A stretch of 64,000 nt of DNA from Cepaea nemoralis (taxonomy: Eukaryota; Mollusca; Gastropoda; Stylommatophora; Helicidae), in assembly GCA_014155875.1 (NCBI GenBank), contig JACEFZ010011667.1:96001-160000 (forward strand), written 5' to 3'. Under the pieces are notes generated by a model that made no database searches, was not told where the DNA came from, and saw nothing but the letters and a program-made list of their open reading frames with translations. The translations under genes were made by a program, and so were the position numbers. Positions 47,301 through 57,959 of the stretch are shown here, piece after piece; position 1 is the stretch's first letter, and every line of letters starts with the position of its first letter.

Positions 47301-48151
47301 ATAATCACACCGTCCCGAATATCAAGGTGAACGGTCATAGACTAAGTGTTGTGGACAAATTCACCTATCTTGGCAGCACTGTGTCACAAGCTGCCACAAT
47401 TGATGACGAAGTGAATGCAAGAATCTCCAAGGCCAGCGTGGCCTTTGGCAGACTGTACAAGAATGTATGGGACAGAAATGGAATAAGCCTGCAAACAAAG
47501 CTGAAAGTCTATAAAGCAGTTGTATTATCCACACTGCTATATGCTTGTGAAACCTGGACTGTTTATCAGCGACACGCTAGGAAATTAAACCACTTCCACA
47601 CAGTCTGCCTTAGGAAGCTATTGAAGATTAAATGGCAAGACAAGATCCCAGACACTGAAGTTCTAGAAAGAGCGTCCATGCCCAGTATCCACACTCTACT
47701 AATGAAAAATCAGATTCGCTGGGCTGGTCACTTAACTCGTATGCCAGATCACAGGCTCCCTAAACAATTTTTTTACGGCGAGCTGCGTTGTGGTAAACGC
47801 TCCCAAGGCGGCCAGAGGAAACGCTTTAAAGACACTCTGAAAATCTCACTGAAAGCTTTTGGAATTCATCTTGACACCTGGGAGACTGCTGCTAAAGACC
47901 GTAATTCGTGGCGTACATCATTACATAAGGGTGCAGTCACTTGTGAAGCAACCAGGACTGCAAGAGCTGTGAAGAAAAGGCTGGACAGAAAAACCACTGC
48001 AGGAGATCCTCCTCCTGGAACGTCAAGCATTCTTTGCCCACATTGTCAAAGAACATTTCGAGCCAAAATAGGCCTTATCAGCCATCTTAGAACTCACGGC
48101 TCCATACTTTCAACCCCACTGGATGAAATGAATGGTCATCATCATTCTTGA
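47159..48151 (+). pseudogene. RT C-terminal region and C2H2 finger of A3
   Basis: A 330-codon open frame from just after the FADD box: INLEKTVVMYQPAPG, VVDKFTYLGSTVSQAA, YACETWTVYQRH, IRWAGHLTRMPDHRLPK, then a CPHC...H-LRT-H C2H2 finger. One frameshift separates it from FADD at about 47190. Its length and openness suggest a fairly recent insertion. Confidence 0.85.
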
Positions 48152-48184
48152 TGGACAAACAACAACATATGCCTTGTGAAGAAG

Positions 48185-48315
48185 CGCGGTATTCAGTGAT
48201 TATAAATCTGTAACGTTGCAATGTTAATCTGTAGATATTATATGCCCAGTGAAGACGTTCGGCATTAAATGTGAGCACACTTGTAAATCTGTAACTTTGT
48301 CATGTCAATCTGCAG
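48185..48315 (+). repeat. 81-bp tandem unit spanning a 3' splice site
   Basis: The intron tail and exon head of the EGF exon are duplicated upstream with an 81-bp step (48235 to 48316). The upstream unit reads 'tctgtag', ATATTATATGCCCAGTGAAG, 'acgttcggcattaaatgtgagcac', 'acttgtaaatctgtaac'. It mirrors the true acceptor plus exon start and then re-enters intron tail. A partial third unit begins at about 48185 ('cggtattcagtg'). The upstream exon-head copies do not run on into the rest of the exon, so they are decoys. Confidence 0.8.
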
Positions 48316-48552
48316 ATGTCTCGTGCCCATTGAACAAGTACGGCATTCAGTGCGAGCAAACGTGTGCTTGTTCTTCCTCTAACTTATGCCAGGTCACCAC
48401 GGGGATGTGCAGTGGCGATTGTCCGTTGGGGTTCTACGGCAGCCGGTGTCAGCAGCATTGCCCCGTACACTGCCTCAACAAGCAGTGTCATCAAACCTCG
48501 GGAGACTGCTTCCAGTGCTCGCCTGGCTACTTGGGGGACAGATGTCTCGATG
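48316..48552 (+). CDS. Host gene exon: EGF-like repeats (1.75 modules)
   Basis: A 237-bp exon (79 codons, phase 1-1) encoding MEGF/laminin-type EGF modules. Cysteine landmarks are SCPLNKYGIQCEQTC, then CSSSNLCQVTTGMCSGDC, PLGFYGSRCQQHC, PVHCLNKQC, SGDCFQC and SPGYLGDRCLD. The GF/Y-G-x-x-C turns between the last cysteines are diagnostic. Acceptor TCTGCAG|AT, donor GATG|GTGAGA. The split codons complete as D at the start and E when joined to 49650 (RCLD-E-CPMDKYG). Extracellular adhesion or scavenging is the family role. The preceding 81-bp duplications offer competing acceptors. Confidence 0.88.
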
Positions 48553-48639
48553 GTGAGATGTGGGTGGTCTCTCTTTCTGGGTGATACTTTCTTTAATGTC
48601 TTGGGGTTTACGCTAAATCAACAAGATGAACAATTGATA

Positions 48640-48703
48640 AAGAGAAGGAGAAGAAGAATAAGAAGAAGAAGAAGACGAAGAAGAAGAAGAAGAAGAAGAA
48701 GAA

Positions 48704-48735
<32 letters not shown>

Positions 48736-48760
48736 AGAAGATGGCGAAGAAGGAAGAGGA
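48640..48760. repeat. (GAA)n tract, interrupted
   Basis: About 120 bp of GAA with occasional GAC/GAG/ATG units, 90 bp downstream of the EGF exon, within the 1.1-kb intron. Confidence 0.93.
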
Positions 48761-48882
48761 ATAAGACAACCCAGAATGATCAAATGTTTTCCTAAAACTA
48801 CAGTAATATATTATATAATGTTTTGGACTTAAGCACGGCCTAATGAATAAGGGTGCTCGCTCTTAAACTTTCTCTTTAAATA

Positions 48883-49130
<248 letters not shown>

Positions 49131-49649
49131 CTCTGTGTTCATAAAGCAGAATGTCCTGTGTGTTCATATAGCAGAATATCATCTGTGTTCATATAGCAGA
49201 ATGTCCTCTGTGTTCATCTACCAGAATGTCCTCTGTGTTCATCTACCAGAATGTTCTCTGTGTTCATATAGCAGAATGTCCTCTGTGTTCATATAGCAGA
49301 ATGTCCTCTGTGTTCATATAGCAGAATATCCTCTGTGTTCATATAGCAGATTGTCCTCTGTGTTCATCTACCAGAATGTCCTCTGTGTTCATCTTCGAGA
49401 ATGTCCTCTGTGTTCATCTACTAGCATGTCCTCTGTGTTCATCTACGAGAATGTTCTCTGTGTTCGTATAGCAGAATGTCCTCTGTGTTCATATAGCAGA
49501 ATATCTTCTGTGTTCATATAGCAGAATGTTCTCTGTGTTCATTTACCAGAATGTCCTCTGTGTTCGTATAGCAGAATGTCCTCTGTGTTCATATAGCAGA
49601 ATGTCCTCTGTGTTCATATAGCAGAATGTCCTCTATGTTCTTTTACCAG
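49131..49649 (+). repeat. 25-bp minisatellite carrying a splice acceptor in every unit, about 21 copies
   Basis: The unit is CTGTGTTCATATAGCAG followed by AATGTCCT, period 25 bp. Variants end CTACCAG instead of ATAGCAG. The last unit (TTCTTTTACCAG, ending 49649) is the actual 3' splice site, and its AATGTCC is the first part of the EGF exon at 49650. The array is therefore a tandem expansion of an acceptor junction. Using an upstream AG would add 25n bp; the unit read through in the exon frame reaches a stop (ATA-TAG) within 16 codons unless n is a multiple of three. Confidence 0.9.
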
Positions 49650-49781
49650 AATGTCCAATGGACAAGTACGGGAACAAGTGTGAGTCGACATGCAGCGCCT
49701 TCTGTGCCTACAACACCTGTGACAATGTCTCTGGCAACTGCTCCGCGTGTACAGTAGGTCACACAGGGATCAAGTGCCAAG
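49650..49781 (+). CDS. Host gene exon: one EGF-like module
   Basis: A 132-bp exon (44 codons, phase 1-1) coding one laminin/MEGF-type EGF module: ECPMDKYGNKCESTC, SAFCAYNTC, DNVSGNCSAC, TVGHTGIKCQ. It has the eight-cysteine spacing and an N-glycosylation sequon NVS. Acceptor TTTTACCAG|AA, donor CAAG|GTATGT. Length and phase are identical to the next exon at 58663. The acceptor is embedded in the 25-bp minisatellite. Confidence 0.88.
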
Positions 49782-49912
49782 GTATGTGTTCTGTCTCTTA
49801 GTCTTCTCTGGTGTGTCTTTGTCTTTGAAGTTGTATATGAGTTGCTTTGGTAAGTTGATGAGGAGCATCTAGGACTCAAATTCAAGAATCCTCGGTCAGA
49901 TGACGGATTTTT

Positions 49913-50057
49913 TTTCTTCTTCTTCTTCTTCTTCTTCTTCTTCTTCTTCTTCTTCTTCTTCTTCTTCTTCTTCTTCTTCTTCTTCTTCTTCTTCTTCTTC
50001 TTCTTCTTCTTCTTCTTCTTCTTCTTCTTCTTCTTCTTCTTCTTCTTCTTCTTCTTC
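49913..50057. repeat. (TTC)n tract, about 48 units
   Basis: Pure TTC on the plus strand (GAA on the minus), 130 bp downstream of the EGF exon. It is the only long tract of this family in TTC orientation relative to the host gene. Confidence 0.97.
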
Positions 50058-50164
50058 AGCTTTCCGAGCCATTGAGGTTCTTTGCTGCAAATACAATCTA
50101 AGGCTTAAAAAAAAAAACCATTTCCTACACCGGGAAGTAATAGGCAGTAAGGACAGTCGTTGTT

Positions 50165-50745
50165 GACAGATGACTTGCTTTCATATGCGGTGTATGAGAC
50201 GAATACTTGGTATTACTGAGTATATAAGATCACAAATACCGAAGCATTGGGCAGATCGGGTGGTGTGACAGTTTCTTACATGAAAATTAATTGTATACTT
50301 CAATGGATGGACACATTAGGAGTATGGACGGTGGTGAAATATTAAAAGATGTCTGTTTTTGGTGATTGGTCGGCCTCTACAACATTAGACATATTTATGT
50401 AAGAGGGACATGATCGATACAGGCATTGATATTTCATCTTGGGAGAAAGTCGCCACTGATCCTGTTCATGGAGGGGAAAGATAGGAATGAAATAAAGACA
50501 AAGGACAACATGATTGCAGATAGGTCAGACACTGAGCGTTTGAGATTTAAGATAGTGCGAGATAGTGGAAATGACCATGTGTTCACATGCATCCATTGTG
50601 AACGAACATTTTCAGCGCGAATTGGTCTTATTATTTACATTCACTACCGCCATGGTTTGTAGTTATTCTGCCTTTTTGAAGCACAGTGTAACAAACTATC
50701 GTCTGTCAAGACGGCAAGGGCCAGTCAAATGTGAATGAGTAAGAG
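50165..50745 (+). mobile_element. Family B non-LTR 3' fragment, copy B2
   Basis: A plus-strand relic matching the 3' part of B1 (59239-63230). It has FHMRCMRRILGIT, then degraded RT thumb, then open code DRNEIKTKDNMIADRSDTER, HVFTCIHCERTFSARIGL and a final HYRHGL (the C2H2 finger). The shared 3' untranslated end has 'cctttttgaagcaca' and 'tatcgtctgtcaagacgg'. 5'-truncated and frame-broken between 50220 and 50440. Confidence 0.82.
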
Positions 50746-51124
50746 AAATACCATGATGATCTCAACTCTGTGAAGGGAGATCCTTAAATACACCTCCAAG
50801 TGGTTGAGCCTGGGTTAGTCAGATCTAAGCGTGTGAAATTTCTATGGGATAAGATGGCATCATTGACTTAATCAGGACAGGACAATCACTCAGCTTGACA
50901 GGCGGAAGTTAAGTATTAAAAGTGAAAGTCACAAACTATACAAATTAATGGTGAAGTCAAGAGGAATCCTCAATACAGCCTTTTCAGATTTCAGCACCAC
51001 ATGCTTACCATTGTTGAGGTGGGCTAGTATAGATTATCAGGCTGATGAATAAAAGTCGCCATATATGGTCTTCTGTTTCAGTCGACTCGGCGCGTTATCT
51101 AGATCACGTCGCCTTATCGGATAA
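50746..51124. other. Unassigned spacer
   Basis: No recognisable gene. A short (CA/GT-poor) mixed sequence leads into the ORF1-like relic and may be its 5' leader. Confidence 0.4.
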
Positions 51125-51132
51125 CGCAGAGG

Positions 51133-51582
51133 ATGCCTCGCGTTAATGGTGCCGCGCAGAGACATGCGCTATATGCAGCCGGGAAAAAGAAGATAGAAGC
51201 GAGGAAGGCTACTACCTCTGCTGAGCCTATATCTACGAGCAGCAGTCAGGCTCCTAAACCAGTAGAAACCGTCCCAGTTGAAGATGAAACCACAACTGAA
51301 ACCAGCAGCAGCCGGGAAGTTCCAACCAGCACGAGGACGATGCAGCCCAATCTTCCAGTGACCTCCACACAGGAGGAAACAGCAACATCTGAGGACTTCA
51401 CCAGCAGAATACTGCTTAAACAGACAAGCGTGGGAGAAGATAAACTGTTGGCGATACCAACAGACAAGGTAATCAGTATGCTGGAAAACGAGCTGGGAAG
51501 ACACAGCATCAACCAGCTGCGCAAGACACACGAGGGAGTAGTAGCCTCCCTCAACAAAACCCAAAGACCACAGCACTTATGA
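51133..51582 (+). pseudogene. ORF1-like N-terminal part
   Basis: 149 codons starting MPRVNGAAQRHALYAAGKKK: a basic N-terminus, a long low-complexity S/T/E/P region, then DEDKLLAIPT-like sequence and a helical ISMLENELGRHSINQLRK. It runs out of frame at 51575 in an A/C-rich stretch. It is probably an RNA-binding ORF1 start, but no domain is certain. Confidence 0.55.
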
Positions 51583-51719
51583 AGAAGATAATACAAGATG
51601 AGAAAGCCACCATACAGCTTCACCACAGCATAGTATTGGAAGCCGCCAGACGCAGCATGATGAAACGATGAGTCATTAAACGAGCCAAGACCCATCTCTC
51701 CAACGACCAGATCAGGGAG

Positions 51720-52300
51720 ATGCTGACAAGGGAGATCAAGAAACTCAAGATCACCAGCGCTGAGAGGATCATCAGAAAGAACAACATCCCCTCCACAGTC
51801 GTCATAGTAACATCGGAGGACCGAGTGATTCCTCAATACATCAGATGGGACAAGAGAGACCAAGTTTCAGAGCACTACATACCGAGAGTGCTGCAGTGCT
51901 CTATATGCCAGAAGGTTTAGAACACCCGTGCCACCTGCAAGAGTGAGGTTGCAGTTTACAGATATTGGTCTGGACCTCATCCATACAGCCAGTGCCAGCA
52001 TGCAAAGATCGACACCACGGCGCCAGGTACCTCGGCTGCCCCTGCCACCAAAACAGCAAGGAAGCCATGAAGACCGCTATCAAGACTAACCTGCCCTATA
52101 AAGAAGCTAGGAGGCAGCACGAGGCCACCAATCGACTCACAAAAAGCGACAAAGCGCAACTGAAAGACCTGCGATCAAAGTTCAACAGCTTGGAGGAAGG
52201 AAAAGACAAGACACAAGAGACTCAGATTGCAGCCGCTCAGCGCATCCTGGACGAAAGAAGCAAGTTCAGCAAAAGATTGAGCAGGATGTCGCTCGAATGA
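51720..52300 (+). pseudogene. ORF1-like zinc-knuckle and coiled-coil part
   Basis: A basic segment REIKKLKITSAERIIRK leads into a cysteine cluster, LQCSICQK ... RATCKSE ... HPYSQCQHAK, split across frames by a stop after KV (51918). A second cluster LGCPCHQN follows. The spacing suggests two degenerate CCHC knuckles. The downstream KTNLPYKEARRQHEATNRL is helical and charged. Confidence 0.6.
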
Positions 52301-52930
52301 CTGCTGTGAAGGCCGAGACAGAAGCAAGGCTATCAAGCATGGTAGAAGAAAAAGATAAGAAGCAGGAAACAAAGATAACGGCCGTTCAGCGCATCCTGGA
52401 CGAAATGAAGCGAAGTTCAGCAGAGAATAGAGCAGGATCTCGATCGAATGACTGCTTTAAGGGATTAGAATGAAAAACAAGCTAATAGCTATACAAGATG
52501 TGAAACGAAAGACAGAAGACACTTTTCATGAGATTTTTGACCTGCTCAAGACCCAGACAGCCACACCCGAACCAGAAGATGCAAGAACACAAACAGAAGA
52601 AGAAGCAACAGAGGAAGGACGCTACCGCTCATCCTCAAGATCCGACTGGCGAACACCGAGAAGATTCGAAGGCAACCCACGACGGGGAAATAGGAGGAAC
52701 ACCAAGAGAGACGACAACTGGTAAAGCTCCCTGAAGGAAACAGCACCATAAGACGGGGTGGGACCACAATACGCCGGGCCTCAACAAGTGCGCGACTCTG
52801 TCCAGACATGAAAAACCTCATCAAGAAAGTAACGAACGCAATCAACCCATCAGAAGCCGGGAAGCTGACAACAAGCAGCCCAAAATACGAAAGACAAACG
52901 TCAAGCTACACCATAAACACTCCTACATAG

Positions 52931-53239
52931 CGAAGTCGAAAACTCGAAAGCTGAAAAGGGGGTACTCGTAGCGAAAATTGGAATTGGAATTGGAGTCTTC
53001 TGTTTTCTCCTTGTACCAACCATTGGGGCATAGACTCCACCAACTCACTCCAACCCCTCCGATCCGTAGCTACTCCACACCGCTTCGTCCACGTCCTCCC
53101 TATATTGACGATGTCTGCCTCTAATTCTTCTCTCCGTATGATTTTGATTTTTCTCTGATTTTATTTTGCCGCGCGGTTTCTTTGCAAAGGCCATTTTAGT
53201 TATATTACACCCATGTGTCCCCAGCATCAGGAAGAGGCA
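52931..53239. other. Unassigned spacer
   Basis: Contains the probable 3' end of the ORF1-bearing element (GGAATTGGAATTGGAGTC near 52980) and otherwise nothing recognised. Confidence 0.4.
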
Positions 53240-53460
53240 GACGTAATTTTTTTGGGGGCCACATTATCAGAAGATAAAAATATTTTGTGACAACTAGAAA
53301 GATTTGTGGAAACAGATATAAAGGAAGACAGCGTGAGAACATTCTTGACAGTCTTGTCTCATGGCACAGAATTGAGTCAAGACACGAATTGTTTCATGCT
53401 GTTAGGCGTCAAGAAGCATAATCGCCAAACCAGTCAGTAAGCCACAATGCGAATAGAAAA
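53240..53460 (+). mobile_element. RTE-like 3' relic
   Basis: Plus-strand homology to 4590-4770 and 33790-34080: a TTTTTTT-GGGGGCCAC start, an 'aagatttgtggaaacagat' portion, 'gaagacagcgtgagaac' and 'attcttgacagtcttgt'. It corresponds to the last RT codons and beginning of the 3' end. Confidence 0.68.
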
Positions 53461-53594
53461 ATCGAAAAGAATCGTGTAAGCTACCTTTTCTTCACAACAC
53501 ACTGGGAAAGATGAAGATGGACATGCTTCGTGCAGTAAGGCTATCTTCAGTTCCATAATCACAAATAGGGAGCAACTGTTGGAACTTTTCCCGA

Positions 53595-56500
53595 GGGAAT
53601 GTTGGTGAATTTTGAAACGAGCCGGCGGGCAGATTGGCTGGGTCTGCACAGTTGGGCGGGGTATTGGAGGATTGGCTTGGTCTGCACAGTTGGGCGGGGT
53701 ATTAGTGGATTGGCTGGGTCTGTACAGTTGGGAGGGGTATTGGTGGATTGGTTGGGTCTGCACAGTTGGGAGGGGTATTGGTGGATTGGCTGGGTCTGCA
53801 CAGTTGGGAGGGGTATTGGAGGATTGGCTGGGTCTGCACAGTTGGGCGGGGTATTAGTGGATTGGCTGGGTCTGTACAGTTGGGAGGGGTATTGGTGGAT
53901 TGGCTGGGTCTGCACAGTTGGGCGGGGTATTAGTGGATTGGCTGGGTCTGTACAGTTGGGAGGGGTATTGGTGGATTGGCTGGGTCTGCACAGTTGGGAG
54001 GGAGGGGTATTGGTGGATTGGCTGAGTCTGCACAGTTGGGAGGGGGGGGGGGTATTGGGGGATTGGCTAGATCTGTACAGTTGGGAGGGAGGGGTATTGG
54101 TGGATTGGCTGGGTCTGTACAGTGGGGGGGGGGGGGTATTGGTGGATTGGCTAGATCTGCACAGTTGGGAGGGGTATTGGTGGATTGGCTAGATCTGTAC
54201 AGTTGGGAGGGAGGGGTATTGGTGGATTGGCTGGGTCTGTACAGTTGGGAGGGAGGGGTATTGGTGGATTGGCTGGGTCTGTACAGTTGGGGGGGGGGGG
54301 GGGTATTGGTGGATTGGCTGGGTCTGTACAGTTGGGAGGGAGGGGTATTGGTGGATTGGCTAGATCTGTACAGTTGGGAGGGAGGGGTATTGGTGGATTG
54401 GCTGGGTCTGTACAGTTGGGAGGGAGGGGTATTGGTGGATTGGCTGGGTCTGCACAGTTGGGGGGGGGGGGTATTGGTGGATTGGCTAGATCTGTATAGT
54501 TGGGAGGCAGGGGTATTGGTGGATTGGCTGGGTCTGTACAGTTGGGAGGGAGGGGTATTGGTGGATTGGATGGGTCTGCACAGTTGGGAGGGGGGGGGGG
54601 TATTGGTGGATTGGCTGGGTCGCACTAGTTGGGAGGGAGGGGTATTGGTGGATTGGCTAGATCTGCACAGTTGGGAGGGGGGTATTGGTGGATTGGCTAG
54701 ATCTGCTACAGTTGGGAGGGAGGGGTATTGGTGGATTGGCTGGGTCTGTACAGTTGGGAGGGAGGGGTATTGGTGGATTGGCTGGGTCTGCACAGTTGGG
54801 AAGGGGGGGAGGTATTGGTGGATTGGCTGGGTCTGCACAGTTGGGAGGGAGGGGTATTGGTGGATTGGCTGGGTCTGCACAGTTGGGAGGGAGGGGTATT
54901 GGGGGATTGGCTAGATCTATACAGTTGGGAGGGAGGGGTATTGGTGGATTGGCTGGGTCTGCACAGTTGGGAGGGAGGGGTATTGGGGGATTGGCTAGAT
55001 CTGTACATTTTGGAGGGGGGTATTGGGGGATTGGCTGGGTCTGCACAGTTGGGAGGGGGGGGGTATTGGGGGATTGGCTAAATCTGTACAGTTGGGAGGG
55101 AGGGGTATTGGTGGATTGGGCTGGGTCTGCACAGTTGCGGGGGGGGGGGGGTATTGGTGGATTGGCTGGGTCTGCACAGTTGGGAAGGAGGGGTATTGGG
55201 GGATTGGCTAGATCTGCACAGTTGGGAGGGGTATTGGTGGATTGGCTGGGTCTGCACAGTTGGGGGGGGGGGGGTTATTGGGGGATTGGCTAGATCTGCA
55301 CAGTTGGGAGGGGTATTAGTGGATTGGCTGGGTCCTGCCACAGTTGGGAGGGAGGGGTATTGGTGGATTGGCTGGGTCTGCACAGTTGGGAGGGGTATTG
55401 GTGGATTGGCTAGATCTGCACAGTTGGGAGGGGTATTGGTGGATTGCTTGGGTCTGCACAGTTGGGAGGGGTATTGGTGGATTGGCTGGGTTGCACAGTT
55501 GGGAGGGTATTGGTGGATTGGCTAGATCTGCACAGTTGGGAGGGGTATTGGTGGATTGGCTGGGTTCCTGCCACAGTTGGGGGGGGGGGGTATGGTGGAT
55601 TGGCTGGGTCCTGCACAGTTGGGAGGGAGGGGTATTGGGTGGATTGGCTGGGTCTGCACAGTTGGGAGGGAGGGGTATTGGTGGATTGGCTAGATCTGCA
55701 ACAGTTGGGAGGGGTATTGGTGGATTGGCTAGATCTGTTACAGTTGGGAGGGAGGGGTATTGGTGGATTGGCTGGGTCTGTACAGTTGGGAGGGAGGGGT
55801 ATTGGTGGATTGGCTGGGCCTGCCACAGTTGGGAGGGGGTATTGATGGATTGGCTGGGTCTGCACAGTTGGGCGGGGTATTAGTGGATTGGCTGGGTCTG
55901 CTACAGTTGGGAGGGGTATTGGGTGGATTGGCTGGGTCTGCATTGGGAGGAGGGGTTGGGAGGCTGGGTCTGCACAGTGGAGGGGGTTGCACAGTGGGTG
56001 AGTGGGGGGGAGGGGGGATTGGGGATTGGCAGTCTGTACAGGGGGGAGGGGTATTGGTGGATTGGCTGGGTCTGTACAGTGGGGGGGGGGTATTGGGGAT
56101 TGGCTGATCTGCACAGTTGGGAGGGTATTGGTGAATTGCTAGATCTGACAGTGGGGGGGGGGTATTGGTGGATTGGCTTGGGGGATTGGCTGGGTCTGCA
56201 CAGTTGGGAGGGGGGGGGGGTATGGGGGATTGGCTAGATCTGTACAGTTGGGAGGGATGGGTATTGGTGGATGGCTGGGTCTGCACAGTTGGGGGGGGGG
56301 GGGTATTGGTGGATGGCTGGATCTGCACAGTTGGGAGGGAGGGGTATTGGGGGATTGGCTAGATCTGCAGTTGGGAGGGGTATTGGTGGATTGGCTGGGT
56401 CTGCACAGTTGGGGGGGGGGGGGGATTGGGGGATTGGCTAGATCTGCACAGTTGGGAGGGGTATTGGTGGATTGGCTGGGTCTGCACAGTTGGGAGGGAG

Positions 56501-57615
56501 GGGTTATTGGTTGATTGGCTGGGTCTGCACAGTTGGGAGGGGTATTGGTGGATTGGCTAGATCTGCACAGTTGGAGGGGTATTGGTGGATTGCTTGGGTC
56601 TGCACAGTTGGGAGGGGTATTGGTGGATTGGCTGGGTCTGCACAGTTGGAGGGGTGTTGGTGGATTGGCTAGATCTGCACAGTTGGGAGGGGTATTGGTG
56701 GATTGGCTGGGTCTGCACAGTTTGGGGGGGGGGGGTATTGGGGGATTGGCTAGATCTGCACAGTTGGGAGGGGTATTGGTGGATTGGCTGGGTCTGCACA
56801 GTTGGGGGGGAGGGGGTATTGGGGGATTGGCTAGATCTGCACAGTTGGGAAGGGGTAATGGTGGATTGGCTGGGTCTGCACAGTTGGGAGGGGTATTGGT
56901 GGAATGGCTGGGTCTGCACAGTTGGGAGGGAGGGGTATTGGTGGATTGGCTGGGTCTGCACAGTTGGGAGGGAGGGGTATTGGTGGATTGGCTGGGTCTG
57001 CACATTTGGGAGGGAGGGGTATTGGTGGATTGGCTGGGTCTGCACAGTTGGGAGGGAGGGGTATTGGTGGATTGGCTGGGTCTGCACAGTTGGGAGGGAG
57101 GGGTATGGTGGATTGGCTGGGTCTGCACAGTTGGGAGGGGTATTGGTGGATTCGCTAGGTCTGCACAGTTGGGAGGGAGGGGTATTGGTGGATTGGCTGG
57201 GTCTGCACAGTTGGGAGGGAGGGGTATTGGTGGATTGGCTGGGTCTGCACAGTTGGGAGGGAGGGGTATTGGTGGATTCGCTAGGTCTGCACAGTTGGGA
57301 GGGAGGGGTATTGGTGGATTGGCTGGGTCTGCACAGTTGGGAGGGGTATTGGGGGATTGGCTAGATCTGCACAGTTGGGAGGGAGGGGTATTGGTGGATT
57401 GCTTGGGTCTGCATAGTTGGGAGAGGTATTAGTGGATTGGCTGGGTCTGCACAGTTGGGAGGGGTATTGGTGGGATTTCGCTAGGGCAAGTGGGAGGGTT
57501 ATTCGCTAGGTCTGCACAGTTGGGAGGGGTATTGGTGGATTGGCTGGGTCTGCACAGTTGGGAGGGGTATTGGTGGATTGCTTGGGTCTGCACAGTTGGG
57601 AGGGGTATTGGTGCA
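53595..57615. repeat. 38/42-bp G-rich minisatellite, about 4 kb
   Basis: Roughly 100 units of TTGGCTGGGTCTGCACAGTT followed by GGGAGGGGTATTGGTGGA (38 bp) or GGGAGGGAGGGGTATTGGTGGA (42 bp). G-runs expand to 8-13 in several units. Two sub-variants alternate (GGCTGGGTCTG and GGCTAGATCTG). Each 42-bp unit has four closely spaced G-runs. Period mixing makes open frames drift through W/G/L-rich peptides on plus and P/N/S-rich peptides on minus; none is a gene. Confidence 0.97.
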
Positions 57616-57905
57616 GCCAAAGGCAGATGTTGTCGGGGCTCTTTGGAATCGTGCGGATGAACAGATAAAACATAAATGACTGTCTGGAGAGAATGGAGTG
57701 ACAGGAAGTGACCAGAGGATCTGGCCGACACTCATTCCTCCCAGGAAATGTCCGATGATCACATAATCAGACTACAGCTGGTAACATTGGTACTGGTTCT
57801 CTTCACTGATTGTTGAAAATGGATTCCTTTTGAAAATGAGGAATGAGCACTATGGGGATGTCCCGAGTGCTGTGATGTAGGCTCTTGACTCAACTGAACT
57901 CGTTC
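57616..57905 (+). mobile_element. Retroelement C-terminal scrap
   Basis: The plus strand, frames mixed, has GALWNRADEQIK, then a VTGSDQRIWP-type segment, DHIIRLQ and, at the end, CPECCDVGS. The last two blocks match 34195-34445. It lies tail-to-tail with the minus-strand RNase H scrap that follows. Confidence 0.6.
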
Positions 57906-57959
57906 AACAGCCACCGAAGAGTCATGCTACTTATATTGCCATCTGTGTTATAGCTCTCC

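Larger units (their letters stand above)
45657..48166 (+). mobile_element. Family A non-LTR retrotransposon, copy A3
   Basis: A plus-strand copy, 5'-truncated at the linker (KMQLSFENMLEDRL), with the endonuclease missing. It has several stops and indels in the RT palm, a 145-bp nested RTE tail (45877-46021), and an open C-terminal half ending with the C2H2 finger and the (AAC)n-like tail at 48166. It lies inverted relative to A2, separated by 2.25 kb. Confidence 0.88.
51125..52930 (+). mobile_element. ORF1/gag-like region of a non-LTR element
   Basis: A coding relic of about 1.8 kb with no RT in place. It begins with an open frame rich in S, T, E and K (51133-51582). A charged segment follows in another frame, then a cysteine-rich region, then glutamine- and lysine-rich coiled-coil-like sequence with two copies of an 'AQRILDE-R/K-S-FS' block (52230-52300 and 52385-52430). 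This layout matches ORF1 nucleocapsid proteins of I-like or Nimb-like elements. The exact clade is not established. Confidence 0.65.

Noticed and set aside
48249..48315. Extension of the EGF exon upstream (KTFGIKCEHTC-type code before 48316)
   Set aside because: It is the duplicated exon head of the 81-bp unit; the frame would read through the intron tail, and the acceptor at 48315 gives the correct phase.
49131..49649. CRISPR-like or short-spaced repeat array
   Set aside because: Units are contiguous 25-bp repeats without spacers; better explained as an acceptor-derived minisatellite.
53599..57432. Long W/G/L-rich (plus) and P/N/S-rich (minus) open frames resembling structural proteins
   Set aside because: By-products of the 38/42-bp minisatellite; frames shift between variants and there is no start or splice context.
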